A stretch of 64,000 nucleotides of DNA, from assembly GCA_964595205.1 (NCBI GenBank), contig CAZQOQ010000009.1, positions 14,452 to 78,451 on the forward strand. The letters run 5' to 3'. Made by a program: the position numbers and the translations under genes. The notes under the pieces were generated by a model that searched no databases, was not told the origin of the DNA, and worked only from the letters and a program-made list of their open reading frames with translations. The DNA is from JADKIH01 sp964595205 (GTDB taxonomy: Bacteria; Bacteroidota; Bacteroidia; AKYH767-A; 2013-40CM-41-45). Positions 55,401 to 63,898 of the stretch are shown one piece after another; positions within the stretch are counted from its first letter, which is position 1; each line of letters starts with the position of its first letter.

Positions 55401-56040
55401 GACTGGAAATGCAACCGGAAATTATATTTACCTGGAAGCTTCGACATGTTATAACAGGGAAGCGGATTTGCTGAGTCCTTGCATTGATCTCAGCGGTGTT
55501 TCAACTCCGAGGCTTGCGTTCTGGTATCACATGTATGGCACCGATATGGGAGAATTACACCTGGATGTAATAGGAGAAAATCAGGTGTATACGGATTATA
55601 TTCCACCACACGTAGGGCCAAGGACGAATACATGGTTTAAAGATTCGGCAGACCTCAGCCAGTTTGCCGGTCAAACGATCGTGCTTAAGTTCAGAGGAAT
55701 TACGGGAAATGGCCTGCTGAGCGACATGGCTCTGGATGATATTAACGTATTTGATGTAACTACCGGAATCGAAGGCAGTCAGCCTTTGTCGCAGTTTGTG
55801 ATCTATCCGAATCCGGGAAAAGGTTTATTTTACTACTCGACCGGCGCGATCGCAGGCAGGAATGCATTGATAAAAGTTTATGACATTTTGGGCGAGGTAG
55901 TCTTTGAGAAATCACTTTCTGATGATGTGGCAAATCAGGAGGGAGTGATTGATCTTTCGGCCCTGAGCAATGGAGTTTACAGTGTAAGTTTCAGATCAGA
56001 GGCATTTGAGAGGATTGAACGAATTATGAAATTAAATTAA
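52426..56040 (+). CDS. Secreted subtilisin-family protease with T9SS sorting domain
   Basis: A 1204-residue S8 serine peptidase. A signal peptide (LLVLLVFYFSAVTIASS) precedes an inhibitor-like propeptide of about 190 residues. The catalytic triad is Asp in TIGLADDGEIG (about 241), His in NHGDMTSG (about 267) and Ser in GSGTSAACPG (about 436). Downstream come a P-domain-like beta segment, a Ser-Thr-rich GPI-like domain (SDSIKVTYPNGGEGIVPGE), a fibronectin-type region, a jelly-roll domain (YETFETMPLCSTTSDCESG) and a Por sorting domain ending RIMKLN. It should be exported by the type IX system. Confidence 0.92.
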   Translation: MKRLLVLLVFYFSAVTIASSQDPSGALLLYSGTVYPSENLDRFLSESISNDEIVNGYYYRIIQFNEFPDENLKKEIASSGIIFNSYLPYRAYNCAIPQNFNRNKLLQMNVHSVLTWNEINKIHREIDGVFPAHVIIERDHADLLVHYQQNLSASSARELFNNAGIKIINSLDPIHTFIVRIPFSKIEKLKGLPFVYFIEPIAPPSKKDDTEGRSLHRSNMVNADNFGGRHYDGSGVTIGLADDGEIGPHIDFTGRLTQHLTGAGGNHGDMTSGICVGAGNLIQRIKGMGTGAYLHVFDINGYPHVTNAVNNYNNYGIVILSTSYAQVCNQYTTDSEFGDDLIHDYPQFQFCFSAGNEGTTDCNYGAGNLWGNITGGYKLGKNVVAVGNLSETDALASSSSRGPAADGRIKPDICSYGNYQTSTDENNAFQQGSGTSAACPGVAGCFSQLYQAYKEINSAPNPPGALIKACVLNTGDDLGNTGPDFKYGWGRINTFRALTTLEDHRYFSDSVGQGQSKSNNINVPAGVKQLRVMLYWSDLAGNPAVVKQLVNDLNLVVTDPSANTFTPWVLDPTPTPTALNSLPVRGIDSLNNVEQVTIDNPAQGSYTIDVNGFQVPLGKQEYYVVYEFLTDSIKVTYPNGGEGIVPGETELIRWDAFGNSGTFNVRYSANNGSTWNNIVTGLPSAQRYYSWNVPIVLSDQVIVEVSRNGISDVSDTMFTIMRAPGGLHVTFVCPDSIGLAWTALTGATGYTVSMLGTKYMDPVGSTTATSFTIHGIDPAVDHWVSVNALGPNGGKGYRANAIRVPAGLSNCSLSVNGTLLSILNPAPGVNTSCQDFSNTHVMVKIKNNGINSISNFQINYSFDGGSVVSENFPLPIAAGAAADYTFSQSLTMPSSGTHDLKTWISLSGDVYPNDDSSNAEVSIIPGTAGPANVYETFETMPLCSTTSDCESGNCTMRNGWINATNNTHDNIDWRVAQGATPSTSTGPDVDHTTGNATGNYIYLEASTCYNREADLLSPCIDLSGVSTPRLAFWYHMYGTDMGELHLDVIGENQVYTDYIPPHVGPRTNTWFKDSADLSQFAGQTIVLKFRGITGNGLLSDMALDDINVFDVTTGIEGSQPLSQFVIYPNPGKGLFYYSTGAIAGRNALIKVYDILGEVVFEKSLSDDVANQEGVIDLSALSNGVYSVSFRSEAFERIERIMKLN

Positions 56041-56048
56041 AGCCCGGT

Positions 56049-56083
56049 AGTCGCCCGGCATACAGAAAGCCGGGCGACTTTCC
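56049..56083 (+). terminator. Intrinsic terminator after the subtilase
   Basis: AGTCGCCCGGC (56049-56059) pairs perfectly with GCCGGGCGACT (56069-56079), loop ATACAGAAA, followed by a T-rich stretch. The following 210 bp to 56294 are AT-rich without a gene. Confidence 0.85.
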
Positions 56084-56293
56084 TTTAATTCCTGCATTGC
56101 ATTCTTCCTTTTTCATAAAGCATTATGATCAAAGCCGATTTTGAAAATAAGAGTCTCGTCGTAATTATTCTTACCGGTTATATCTTCAATTTATTTTTTG
56201 GCTTATCTCTTTAAAGACTGGAAAAATTCTGTATTACGAAAACAATGAAATTAGTAATTTCATATTATTATTCTACGCCATTCACAGGATATC

Positions 56294-56875
56294 ATGAGCA
56301 AAAGCATCAGCGGTAAAAAAAAGTTGTCACCTCAACAACAACAGGAACTATTCAAAAAGCTAAAAGACCGTTTTGAAAAAAACATGAGTCGCCATAAAGG
56401 AATTGACTGGAAACTTGTACAGGCACGACTCGATGCTTCATCCGTTGCAGAAAAGTGCTGGTCGCTTTATCAAATGGAAGAAACCGGCGGCGAACCTGAC
56501 GTAGTAGGTTATGATAAGAAGAGCGGTGAAATTATTTTTTACGATTGTTCGGAAGAGAGCCCAAAGGGCCGGAGGAGCCTCTGCTATGATCATAAAGCAC
56601 TCGCCTCACGGAAGGAACATAAGCCTGCAAGCAGTGCAGAGCAGATGGCAGAGGATATCGGAATCGAGATTTTATCGGAAGAACAATATCAGGAGCTGCA
56701 GAAAACCGGAAAGTTTGATTTGAAGACTTCGAGCTGGGTGAAGACTCCTCCGGAGATCAGGGAACTGGGCGGAGCCATTTTCTGTGACCGCCGTTATAAC
56801 CATGTCTTTGTTTATCACAATGGAGCTGAATCTTATTATGCAGCAAGGGGTTTTCGTGGGGTTCTGAGGATATGA
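56294..56875 (+). CDS. DUF4256 protein
   Basis: A 193-residue soluble protein that matches DUF4256 along its length: LFKKLKDRFEKNMSRHKGIDW, SLYQMEETGGEPDVVGYD, CSEESPKGRRSLCYDHKAL, DIGIEILSEEQYQELQ and a C-terminal YNHVFVYHNGAESYYAARGFRG. The family is found in many bacteria and has no known function. It is a single gene, convergent with the next one. Confidence 0.85.
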   Translation: MSKSISGKKKLSPQQQQELFKKLKDRFEKNMSRHKGIDWKLVQARLDASSVAEKCWSLYQMEETGGEPDVVGYDKKSGEIIFYDCSEESPKGRRSLCYDHKALASRKEHKPASSAEQMAEDIGIEILSEEQYQELQKTGKFDLKTSSWVKTPPEIRELGGAIFCDRRYNHVFVYHNGAESYYAARGFRGVLRI

Positions 56876-56904
56876 TGGTAATGGAGGATTGAACAAAACA
56901 CTTC

Positions 56905-57714
56905 TCAATCATTCCAGATGAGTTTCTTTTTGTCCGCCTCCTTATATCTGACATTTTCAACCGGCACTTCTTCAATTTTCAGTTTCAATTTATTAAAGCG
57001 CCAGGCCCTGACAATTTCGGCTTCTTCCTGAGGGTTTACCGAACTGTAAATCGCAATTATCTCCTTATCGTATTTGTCATTAAACCTGCAATTTGAGGTG
57101 GCAATTTTTTGATTTGTATCCAGGGTAAAATAGACATCGTCGAGAACTTTAAACTTTGATTTTTCTTCTACTACCAGCGCCTCCAAGAATGCCAGTATAT
57201 AATTATTCAATTCTGTTGAATGTTGTTTGTAGGTAATGGCATAATTGTAACCCACTAAGGTTCCGCCACTCGATTTACCCTTATAATTTTTGAATTCATC
57301 CAGGTCATTTAGATCTTTATAAACAGAGGTAGTATCAACGCTGAAATAATTCTCTTCAGTTCTATTGTTACCGTTATTTACAGATGAAATAACCTTATGC
57401 CAGTATTTATTCACTTCCACGATCTCGCCATAAATAGTATCTGTATTTTTAAGAGTCATCATGCTATCGTTACCTTTCACGGTCTTTCGGTTACATAATA
57501 AATAAGTACAATCGGAAGTCCACTCAATATCGTATTCGAAAACCGTTCCTGTTTTTCCCAGAGTCTCCGTCTGCTTTTGGTTCGTACGTATAATGGTATT
57601 CAGGCTTCCATAAAGACCATGCATTTTAAACAGGCCTTGTCGCATATCAAGGCAGTTAATATTATCTGCAGAACAAATTATTGGCAGCATCAGCAGAATG
57701 ATAATTTTACGCAT
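56905..57714 (-). CDS. Exported protein of unknown function
   Basis: A 269-residue protein. I chose the ATG at 57712-57714, which begins a signal peptide (RKIIILLMLPIICSADN); the longer frame adds 37 hydrophobic and basic residues over AT-rich leader. The mature part is beta-rich and resembles extracellular proteins that monitor a fixed message (EYDIEWTSDCTYLLCNRK) but no family is recognised. It is a single leftward gene, convergent with the DUF4256 gene with 29 bp between stops. Confidence 0.65.
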   Translation of the reverse strand: MRKIIILLMLPIICSADNINCLDMRQGLFKMHGLYGSLNTIIRTNQKQTETLGKTGTVFEYDIEWTSDCTYLLCNRKTVKGNDSMMTLKNTDTIYGEIVEVNKYWHKVISSVNNGNNRTEENYFSVDTTSVYKDLNDLDEFKNYKGKSSGGTLVGYNYAITYKQHSTELNNYILAFLEALVVEEKSKFKVLDDVYFTLDTNQKIATSNCRFNDKYDKEIIAIYSSVNPQEEAEIVRAWRFNKLKLKIEEVPVENVRYKEADKKKLIWND

Positions 57715-58064
57715 CGTTTTCCGGGAAATAAATTGTCCGGAAAGATAATAGTTTAAATAAACCGAAAAAAGAATAAGATGGCGATTTTTACTCTTAGTCT
57801 TCAGATGCAATAAATTATACAACAAAAACCTGTTCGGGTAATTTTTCCTAAATTCGGCTTAAGAAAATGCTTCGGCAAAAGTGGAATGATCAATAAAATA
57901 GTTCAACATCACTTGAACAAATTAGCAGTGATCAAAATCAGTCAGACTACTCCAAGGGTTGAAGAATTTATTTCTAAAATCCCGGATGGAAACAGCCATT
58001 ACGAATAAACAATTTGTTGTATAATTAATTTCAAAAAGATATTGTGAAATAAAAACTACTATTT

Positions 58065-58598
58065 ATGAAAAAAACAGCTTTGATAATATTAATTGTTTCT
58101 GCTTCGTTTCTTTCCGGGTTTGCATTTAAGTCCTTTATGACTTCCGATGAAGAGAATTATGCCATGAAAGAAATGAAAAAAGTGACCGGCATTGGAGGAA
58201 TTTTCTTCAAGTGCAGGGATACAAAAAAAATAAAAGAATGGTATAGTAAAAATCTCGGTATAAACACCAATCAGTATGGTGCGGTTTTCGAATGGTTCCA
58301 GGGTGCGGATTCTACGAAAAAAGGATTTACGCAATGGAGTCCGTTTTCTGAAAAGACCAAATACTTCGAGCCATCTGCAAAAGATTTTATGATCAATTAC
58401 AGGGTTGCCGACCTGGAAGCGCTTGTTACAGAGTTAAAAAACAATAACGTTACAATCACAGATACAATTCAATCGTATGATTACGGAAAGTTTGTGCATA
58501 TCCTTGATGTGGAGGGCAACAAACTGGAACTTTGGGAACCAAACGATATTGTATACGAAAAAATGGGATTGGAAATGGGCAGTAAGACTACCAAGTAA
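58065..58598 (+). CDS. VOC-fold (glyoxalase-like) protein with N-terminal membrane or signal segment
   Basis: The VOC domain covers residues about 38-160: VTGIGGIFFKCRDTKKIKEWYSKNLGI, FTQWSPF, NYRVADLEALVTELKNNNV, and the metal-side GNKLELWEP. Residues 1-27 (TALIILIVSASFLSGFAF) form a hydrophobic helix, which is unusual for a VOC protein and would place it in the periplasm or on the membrane. An alternative start at an internal Met (MKEMKKVTGIGG) would give a cytosolic protein. It lies 13 bp before the antiporter gene. Substrate unknown. Confidence 0.8.
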   Translation: MKKTALIILIVSASFLSGFAFKSFMTSDEENYAMKEMKKVTGIGGIFFKCRDTKKIKEWYSKNLGINTNQYGAVFEWFQGADSTKKGFTQWSPFSEKTKYFEPSAKDFMINYRVADLEALVTELKNNNVTITDTIQSYDYGKFVHILDVEGNKLELWEPNDIVYEKMGLEMGSKTTK

Positions 58599-58611
58599 TT
58601 ATTAATCAACC

Positions 58612-60213
58612 ATGCAAAATGTCAGTCTTGTTGTCATCCTGCTTTTTGGGATAACATTTCTCGGAGTTCTAAGCAAAAAATTCAAATTTCCTTTTCCGAT
58701 TATATTAGTGTTGTCCGGTTTGGCAATCAGTTTAATTCCGGGATTGCCGGAGATATCACTGCAGCCTGAAATTGTTTTTTTGATTTTTCTTCCACCTCTT
58801 CTTTACTTTGCAGCCTGGAATACCAGCTGGCATGAATTCAAGGCTGCGATTCGTCCGATAAGTCTCGCATCGATCGGCCTGGTATTCTTTACAACCGGCA
58901 TCGTTGGCGTCACCGCACATTATCTGATTCCGGGACTCGACTGGCCCTTTGCATTTCTGCTTGGAGCCATCGTTTCTCCTCCGGATGCAGTGGCTGCAAC
59001 TTCGGTAATCAAAGGCCTTGGCCTGAGTCCGAGAATAATTGCAATCCTCGAGGGAGAAAGCCTGGTGAACGATGCCAGCGGACTGATTGCTTATAAATAT
59101 GCGCTCACTGCAATTACAGCAGGTAATTTTATTCTATGGGAGGCGGGACTGAATTTTCTTTTCGTGGCCGCATCCGGAATACTGATAGGATTTGGAATTG
59201 GCTATCTGCTTTTGATCATTCATAAAAAATGGATCTGTGATCCCATTATAGAAGTCACGCTCACATTTCTCACGCCCTTTGCGGCGTATCTCCTGGCGGA
59301 GAGCATTCACGTTTCGGGAGTACTTGCGGTTGTAACTGCAGGATTATTTTTATCATTCCGGTCGAGCGAGATTTTCAGTAACCAAAGCAGGATCATGGCC
59401 GCCTCGGTATGGGAAGTAATCATATTTATATTAAATAGTCTCATTTTTATTTTAATTGGTTTGCAACTCAGAGGTGTAATGGCGGGAATAAGCAATTATT
59501 CAATGTTCGAACTAATTGAATACGCACTTATCATCAGTTTTGTAGTCATCATTATTCGTTTCTTCTGGGTTGTTCCGGCTGCATTGCTTCCAAGGATTTT
59601 AAGCAGACGAATCCGTGAACGGGAAGCCTTTGATCCGAGAAATATGGTGGTCTTCGGATGGGCAGGCATGCGAGGAGTCGTTTCAATGGCAGCTGCACTC
59701 GCGATCCCTTTGATGCTTCCAACTGGCGAGGCTTTCCCTCACAGAAACCTGATCATATATCTATCCTTCTGTGTAATACTTTCGACCCTGGTATTACTGG
59801 GACTCACGCTTCCCTGGATCATCCGCAAGCTCAGGATTAAACCGCATTCAATCGTAGCTGAAGAATACATGGTACGCAACCAGGTCGTTTCCGCTGCCAT
59901 TAATCACATCGAAGAGAATCTCGGCACCTTACAGGGGGATTTGTTACATAATATTAAAAGTAAATACGAAGTGAAATACAACCGCCTTCAACGAACAGAA
60001 TTACCTGCGAATTATTTCGGTAAGGGCGAAATGCTTCCTGGCAATATCTTTAATGAATTCTCAAAAATACAGATGGATTTAATCGCTGTCGAGAGAAAGG
60101 AAGTCGAGCATCTTCACCTGCATGGAAAAGCAAGCGAAGAAATTCTGCGTAAGATTGAGAGGGAACTTGACCTGGAAGAGACCAGGTTACAAATGGAGAT
60201 GTACGAGTGGTAA
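58612..60213 (+). CDS. Na+/H+ antiporter, CPA1 family
   Basis: A 533-residue monovalent cation:proton antiporter with about 12 membrane segments. The ion-binding ND motif is in LEGESLVNDASGLIAYKYAL and a second family motif is in FGWAGMRGVVSMAAALAIP. The last 120 residues are a hydrophilic cytoplasmic domain with a predicted coiled coil (LHGKASEEILRKIERELDLEE). It moves Na+ or K+ out against H+ for pH and salt homeostasis. It follows the VOC gene by 13 bp and precedes dinB by 16 bp. Confidence 0.92.
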   Translation: MQNVSLVVILLFGITFLGVLSKKFKFPFPIILVLSGLAISLIPGLPEISLQPEIVFLIFLPPLLYFAAWNTSWHEFKAAIRPISLASIGLVFFTTGIVGVTAHYLIPGLDWPFAFLLGAIVSPPDAVAATSVIKGLGLSPRIIAILEGESLVNDASGLIAYKYALTAITAGNFILWEAGLNFLFVAASGILIGFGIGYLLLIIHKKWICDPIIEVTLTFLTPFAAYLLAESIHVSGVLAVVTAGLFLSFRSSEIFSNQSRIMAASVWEVIIFILNSLIFILIGLQLRGVMAGISNYSMFELIEYALIISFVVIIIRFFWVVPAALLPRILSRRIREREAFDPRNMVVFGWAGMRGVVSMAAALAIPLMLPTGEAFPHRNLIIYLSFCVILSTLVLLGLTLPWIIRKLRIKPHSIVAEEYMVRNQVVSAAINHIEENLGTLQGDLLHNIKSKYEVKYNRLQRTELPANYFGKGEMLPGNIFNEFSKIQMDLIAVERKEVEHLHLHGKASEEILRKIERELDLEETRLQMEMYEW

Positions 60214-60229
60214 ATTAATTATATTAAAC

Positions 60230-60751
60230 ATGGAATTCAATCTTGAAAAATCATTAGAGATCCTGGAAAATACACCGGATGTACTCATTGCATTACTGGA
60301 AAACGCTTCTGAAGACTGGACCCTGAAAAATGAAGGTGGCGAAACCTGGAGCGCTTATGATGTCGTCGGACACCTGATTCATGGAGAACGATCGGATTGG
60401 ATTCAAAGAATGGAAATTATCCTTTCGGAAAATTCCGACAAGGCTTTTAAAAAATTCGACAGGTTTGCAATGTTTGAAGAAAGTAAGGGAAAATCTCTGA
60501 AACAACTATTGCAAGAATTCAGGAATATACGTGAGAAGAATATGAAAATTCTTCGTTCGAAAAATCTCACCGCAACCGACCTTAAAAAAACAGGAATCCA
60601 TCCGGCATTTGGTGAGGTTACGCTATCTCAACTTCTATCCACATGGACAGCCCATGACCTGGGACATCTGGCGCAAATTTGTCGGGTAATGGCAAAGCAA
60701 TATAAAGAAGCCGTAGGTCCGTGGATAGAATATATGAGAATCCTGTCGTAG
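60230..60751 (+). CDS. DinB-family putative metal-dependent hydrolase
   Basis: A 173-residue four-helix-bundle protein of the DinB/YfiT group. The metal histidines are in AYDVVGHLIHGERSDW and in WTAHDLGHLAQICRVM, in the usual order. These proteins include thiol S-transferases, but most are uncharacterised. I chose the ATG at 60230, 16 bp after the antiporter stop; the longer frame starts inside the antiporter gene. Confidence 0.85.
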   Translation: MEFNLEKSLEILENTPDVLIALLENASEDWTLKNEGGETWSAYDVVGHLIHGERSDWIQRMEIILSENSDKAFKKFDRFAMFEESKGKSLKQLLQEFRNIREKNMKILRSKNLTATDLKKTGIHPAFGEVTLSQLLSTWTAHDLGHLAQICRVMAKQYKEAVGPWIEYMRILS

Positions 60752-60841
60752 CTGTAAAAAAGAGCCTTTTATTTTTCATTCTCAAATCCAATTCGCAATC
60801 CTTCCGGTATTTTTATATTTTGCATAAATATTCAATGAATT

Positions 60842-61435
60842 ATGTCTGCTCCGATATATGAATACGACAAGAAACGATTCGAAACTTTTTTCGACGCAAT
60901 CGTTGCAATTATTTTAACGATTCTGGTATTGGAATTGCGCGTCCCGGAATCTGGTCATTCCGCCGGACAAACAACCATTGAGCAGCTCGCTACCCTGATT
61001 CCACCGTTTATCAGTTATATCGGTTCTTATCTTTTAATTATCGGGATCTGGATCGATCATCATATTCTCTTTCTTAATCTTCAGAAAATAAACAAGAGAT
61101 ATATCTTAATTAATTTTTTCTTTTTACTGTCGCTTTCCCTCGTTCCTTTTACGACTGCATTTGCAGGGGTGCATTACGATGATGCATTTGCGGTGGCACT
61201 TCTCTTCTTGAATTATTTCCTGATGAATTTAATTTTCAGTTCTCTGTACTGGTATGCCGGCAGAAAGAAACTTCTGATACGGGAATTTTTCAAGGATAAT
61301 AAATTGACGGCATTATATTCATGGATTGGGATTATTGCTCTGTTGTTTGCCATTCCATTGGCATATATCAATACATTTTTCTCTTTTGGATTAGGAATTA
61401 TAATTTTTGCCGGGCATTTGTTTAAGAAAAAGTGA
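60842..61435 (+). CDS. TMEM175-like potassium channel (DUF1211)
   Basis: A 197-residue membrane protein with five to six helices. The first helix carries the TMEM175 signature RFETFFDAIVAIILTILVLEL, corresponding to the R..FsDgvfAIaiTLLvL pattern that lines the pore, here with F-D instead of S-D-G. WIDHHILF is the second typical motif. Bacterial TMEM175 proteins are leak K+ channels that lack a P-loop. It is followed within 10 bp by the methyltransferase gene. Confidence 0.85.
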   Translation: MSAPIYEYDKKRFETFFDAIVAIILTILVLELRVPESGHSAGQTTIEQLATLIPPFISYIGSYLLIIGIWIDHHILFLNLQKINKRYILINFFFLLSLSLVPFTTAFAGVHYDDAFAVALLFLNYFLMNLIFSSLYWYAGRKKLLIREFFKDNKLTALYSWIGIIALLFAIPLAYINTFFSFGLGIIIFAGHLFKKK

Positions 61436-61444
61436 TTCTTCAAA

Positions 61445-62083
61445 ATGAACAAAGTGAACAGGAAAAAAGAAATGGTCGATACATGGAATAAGGTTGCTTC
61501 GTTTTACGAAGAAAAGTTTATGAATCTGAACATATATGACCATACATATGACTTTTTCTGCAATTCCATTCAAGCCAGCAATGCAAATATCCTGGAAATG
61601 GGTTGCGGGCCTGGTAATATTACAAAGTACATTTTATCAAGAAGATCGGACTTTAAAGTTTACGGGACTGACATATCACGTAACATGATTGAACTGGCAA
61701 GGAAAAACAATCCTGCGGCAAAATTTGATGAGATTGATTGCAGGCAGATTAATTCCATAGAGAGAAAGTTTGAAGGGATCATATGCGGGTTTTGTATTCC
61801 ATACTTATCGGCTGATGAAACTGATACATTGATCACAGATTCATATAAGCTGTTAAATGATAATGGCGTTTTTTACCTGAGTTTTGTGGAAGGAAACCCG
61901 GCAAATTCAGGATACAGGGTTGGCAGTACCGGCGATAGAATTTTTTTCAATGTCTTCAATTCCGACAGTATAATATATTCGCTTCAAAAAACTAAATTTG
62001 AAGTACTGAAAAAATTTAATGTAGATTATAAATTGTCTTCATCTGAAAACGAAACACATACTATCCTGATTGCAGGAAAATAA
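61445..62083 (+). CDS. Class I SAM-dependent methyltransferase
   Basis: A 212-residue methyltransferase. Motif I is ILEMGCGPGNITKYIL, followed by VYGTDISRNMIELARK (acidic motif II) and GIICGFCIPYLSADE. The N-terminal VDTWNKVASFYEEKFMNL is typical of UbiE/methyltransferase-11 relatives. The substrate cannot be read from the sequence. It starts 10 bp after the channel gene. Confidence 0.87.
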   Translation: MNKVNRKKEMVDTWNKVASFYEEKFMNLNIYDHTYDFFCNSIQASNANILEMGCGPGNITKYILSRRSDFKVYGTDISRNMIELARKNNPAAKFDEIDCRQINSIERKFEGIICGFCIPYLSADETDTLITDSYKLLNDNGVFYLSFVEGNPANSGYRVGSTGDRIFFNVFNSDSIIYSLQKTKFEVLKKFNVDYKLSSSENETHTILIAGK

Positions 62084-62135
62084 ATTGTTATTTTAATCCG
62101 GCGAAATTTATTAAACCAAACAAATTAAGACAAAG

Positions 62136-62477
62136 ATGATTACAGGGGCGCATTCGATCATATACAGTTCAAATTCTGAAAAAGATAAAATGTTCTTCAA
62201 AGAAATTCTAAAATTTCCATATGTAGATGCAGGCCATGGATGGCTTATATTTAGCCTGCCTCCGTCAGAAGTAGCGGTGCATCCTTCTTCAGAAAACGGA
62301 TTACAGGAATTTTACCTGATATGTGATGATGTCAGAGCTTTCGTGAAAGAAATGTTGCGACATAAAATAAAATGCAGTAAAATTGAAATACAACCATGGG
62401 GAGATTTAACATATCTTACACTCCCTGGTGGCGGAGAGATTGGAATTTATAAAGCAAAGCATGATCCGACTTTTTAA
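62136..62477 (+). CDS. VOC-fold protein, extradiol-dioxygenase-like
   Basis: A 113-residue single VOC module: MITGAHSIIYSSNSEKDKMFF, GHGWLIFSLPPSEVAVHPS, EFYLICDDVRAFVKEM and WGDLTYLTLPGGGEIGIYK. The family is common and usually complete at 110-120 residues. Its 3' end overlaps by 17 bp an out-of-frame AraC-type fragment at 62461. Confidence 0.85.
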   Translation: MITGAHSIIYSSNSEKDKMFFKEILKFPYVDAGHGWLIFSLPPSEVAVHPSSENGLQEFYLICDDVRAFVKEMLRHKIKCSKIEIQPWGDLTYLTLPGGGEIGIYKAKHDPTF

Positions 62478-62775
62478 AATGGTTTATGGTAAGACGCCAT
62501 ATCAATACCTCACCAGTGTTAGAATCGAAAAAGCAAAATTACTCTTGCAAACAAACATCTCTGTTACTGATGTATGTTTTTCTGTAGGATTCGACAGCAT
62601 TAGTTCATTTACGGGACTTTTCAAACGAATTACTCTTAAAACTCCATCCGTATACCAGGAACAGCAATTGAAAAGGAAGAACGATATCCGCATTGAACCT
62701 TTGAGGTTTATCCCAAATTGTTTTGCAGAAACGAATGGCTGGAATAAAAATAGCAATTTTCGAGAAGTGGAATGA
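62461..62775 (+). pseudogene. Truncated AraC-family regulator (C-terminal HTH only)
   Basis: The frame from ATG 62461 encodes IRLFKMVYGKTPYQYLTSVR, then EKAKLLLQTNISVTDVCFSVGFDSISSFTGLF, the second half of an AraC HTH domain. A full AraC domain needs about 25-30 more residues upstream (first HTH and linker), and these are missing; instead the frame opens inside the end of the VOC gene. A deletion has probably joined the two genes. AraC genes commonly precede VOC genes such as the one at 62821, which fits this remnant. Confidence 0.65.
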
Positions 62776-62820
62776 ACAAACAGTATTCATTTTTGTATCA
62801 TAAATTAAAAACGAACAAAA

Positions 62821-63231
62821 ATGATAACAAGAATGAATCATGTAAGCATCTTCGTCCTGAACCAGGACAGCGCTTACGACTTTTATGTGAACAAACTTGG
62901 CTTTAAAGTTCATACAGATGCGCCCATGGGCCCGGGCAAGCGATGGCTCACTGTTTGTCCTCCGCAACAACCCGACATTGAAATAACCTTAATGGCCATC
63001 GATGAAGGTATGATGTTCAATAAAGATACAGCTAAAATTATGAGAGAACTTGTGAGTAAAGGAACTTTTGGTTTTGGTGTTTTTGAATGCAACGATTTAC
63101 TTGCGACATATGAAGAACTCCGGTCAAAAGGTGTGGAATTTAAAAAAGAGCCAACAAAAGAGTTTTGTGGATTTGAGGCTTTGTTTAAAGATGATTCAGG
63201 CAACTGGTTTTCACTTGGACAAAAAAAATAA
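62821..63231 (+). CDS. VOC-fold protein
   Basis: A 136-residue VOC protein: MITRMNHVSIFVLNQDSAYDFYVNKLGF, GKRWLTVCPPQQPDIEI, GFGVFECNDLLATYEELRSKGVEF and the C-terminal FKDDSGNWFSLGQ with the metal-side strand. It belongs to the glyoxalase/bleomycin-resistance type found beside AraC regulators. It lies 45 bp after the AraC remnant and is probably its former target gene. Confidence 0.87.
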   Translation: MITRMNHVSIFVLNQDSAYDFYVNKLGFKVHTDAPMGPGKRWLTVCPPQQPDIEITLMAIDEGMMFNKDTAKIMRELVSKGTFGFGVFECNDLLATYEELRSKGVEFKKEPTKEFCGFEALFKDDSGNWFSLGQKK

Positions 63232-63364
63232 ATTCAAGGCGTGAGAAGATTACTTTATGGAACAAAACTTTTATTGAATTCATAAAACCTGCTAATTAAG
63301 AATAGAATTAATTTATGTAATAAACTTAAATTTTTCTATCTTTCATTGTTGTAATAAAAATGTA

Positions 63365-63733
63365 ATGAAAAAATCTGATCTGCGCGCATTAATTATAATT
63401 GTGGTCTTTGTTTCGATAAAATTGCAATTTGCAAATGCACAGGATAAAACAGAACAATGGCCCGGAGTTACGGTAAAGGTTTTATCGGATAATGAGAAAG
63501 TGAATATCTCTGAGGTTACTCTGCAACCCGGTGCCGTTGCAGACTGGCATTCACATCCACAGTATACTACCTATGCCGTCACCGATGCAAAAATGAGAGT
63601 AGAGATTGAAGGCAAAGAAACCGTTTTTGCCGAAATGAAAGCCGGCCAGGCTTCGTGGTCTCCGGCTGTTAAACATAAAGTAACCAATACCGGTAATTCA
63701 GCATTTACTGTTATCGTAACTGAAATAAAATGA
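63365..63733 (+). CDS. Exported cupin-domain protein
   Basis: A 122-residue protein with an N-terminal signal segment (LIIIVVFVSIKLQFANAQ) and one cupin barrel: TLQPGAVADWHSHPQYTTYAV carries the two histidines of motif 1 and KAGQASWSPAVKHKVTNTG carries motif 2. It is periplasmic if the signal is used. Substrate unknown. Confidence 0.8.
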   Translation: MKKSDLRALIIIVVFVSIKLQFANAQDKTEQWPGVTVKVLSDNEKVNISEVTLQPGAVADWHSHPQYTTYAVTDAKMRVEIEGKETVFAEMKAGQASWSPAVKHKVTNTGNSAFTVIVTEIK

Positions 63734-63898
63734 TTTTTTCATAATCTAAAAATGAATCTTTCGTTAAGCAGTCGTTCAATTGCAGATATTCCGGTGATAC
63801 GCATATTCTGCCCCGGGGCGCAGAACGAAATCGCCGTGTCCTGTTTGTTCTCTTTTTTCAATCCGGTAAATTCAATGGAAAATAAAAATGGCTGACGC

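Noticed and set aside
63751..63894. 47-codon open frame after the cupin gene
   Set aside because: No promoter or recognisable domain, and it ends in the hairpin region; composition does not favour coding.
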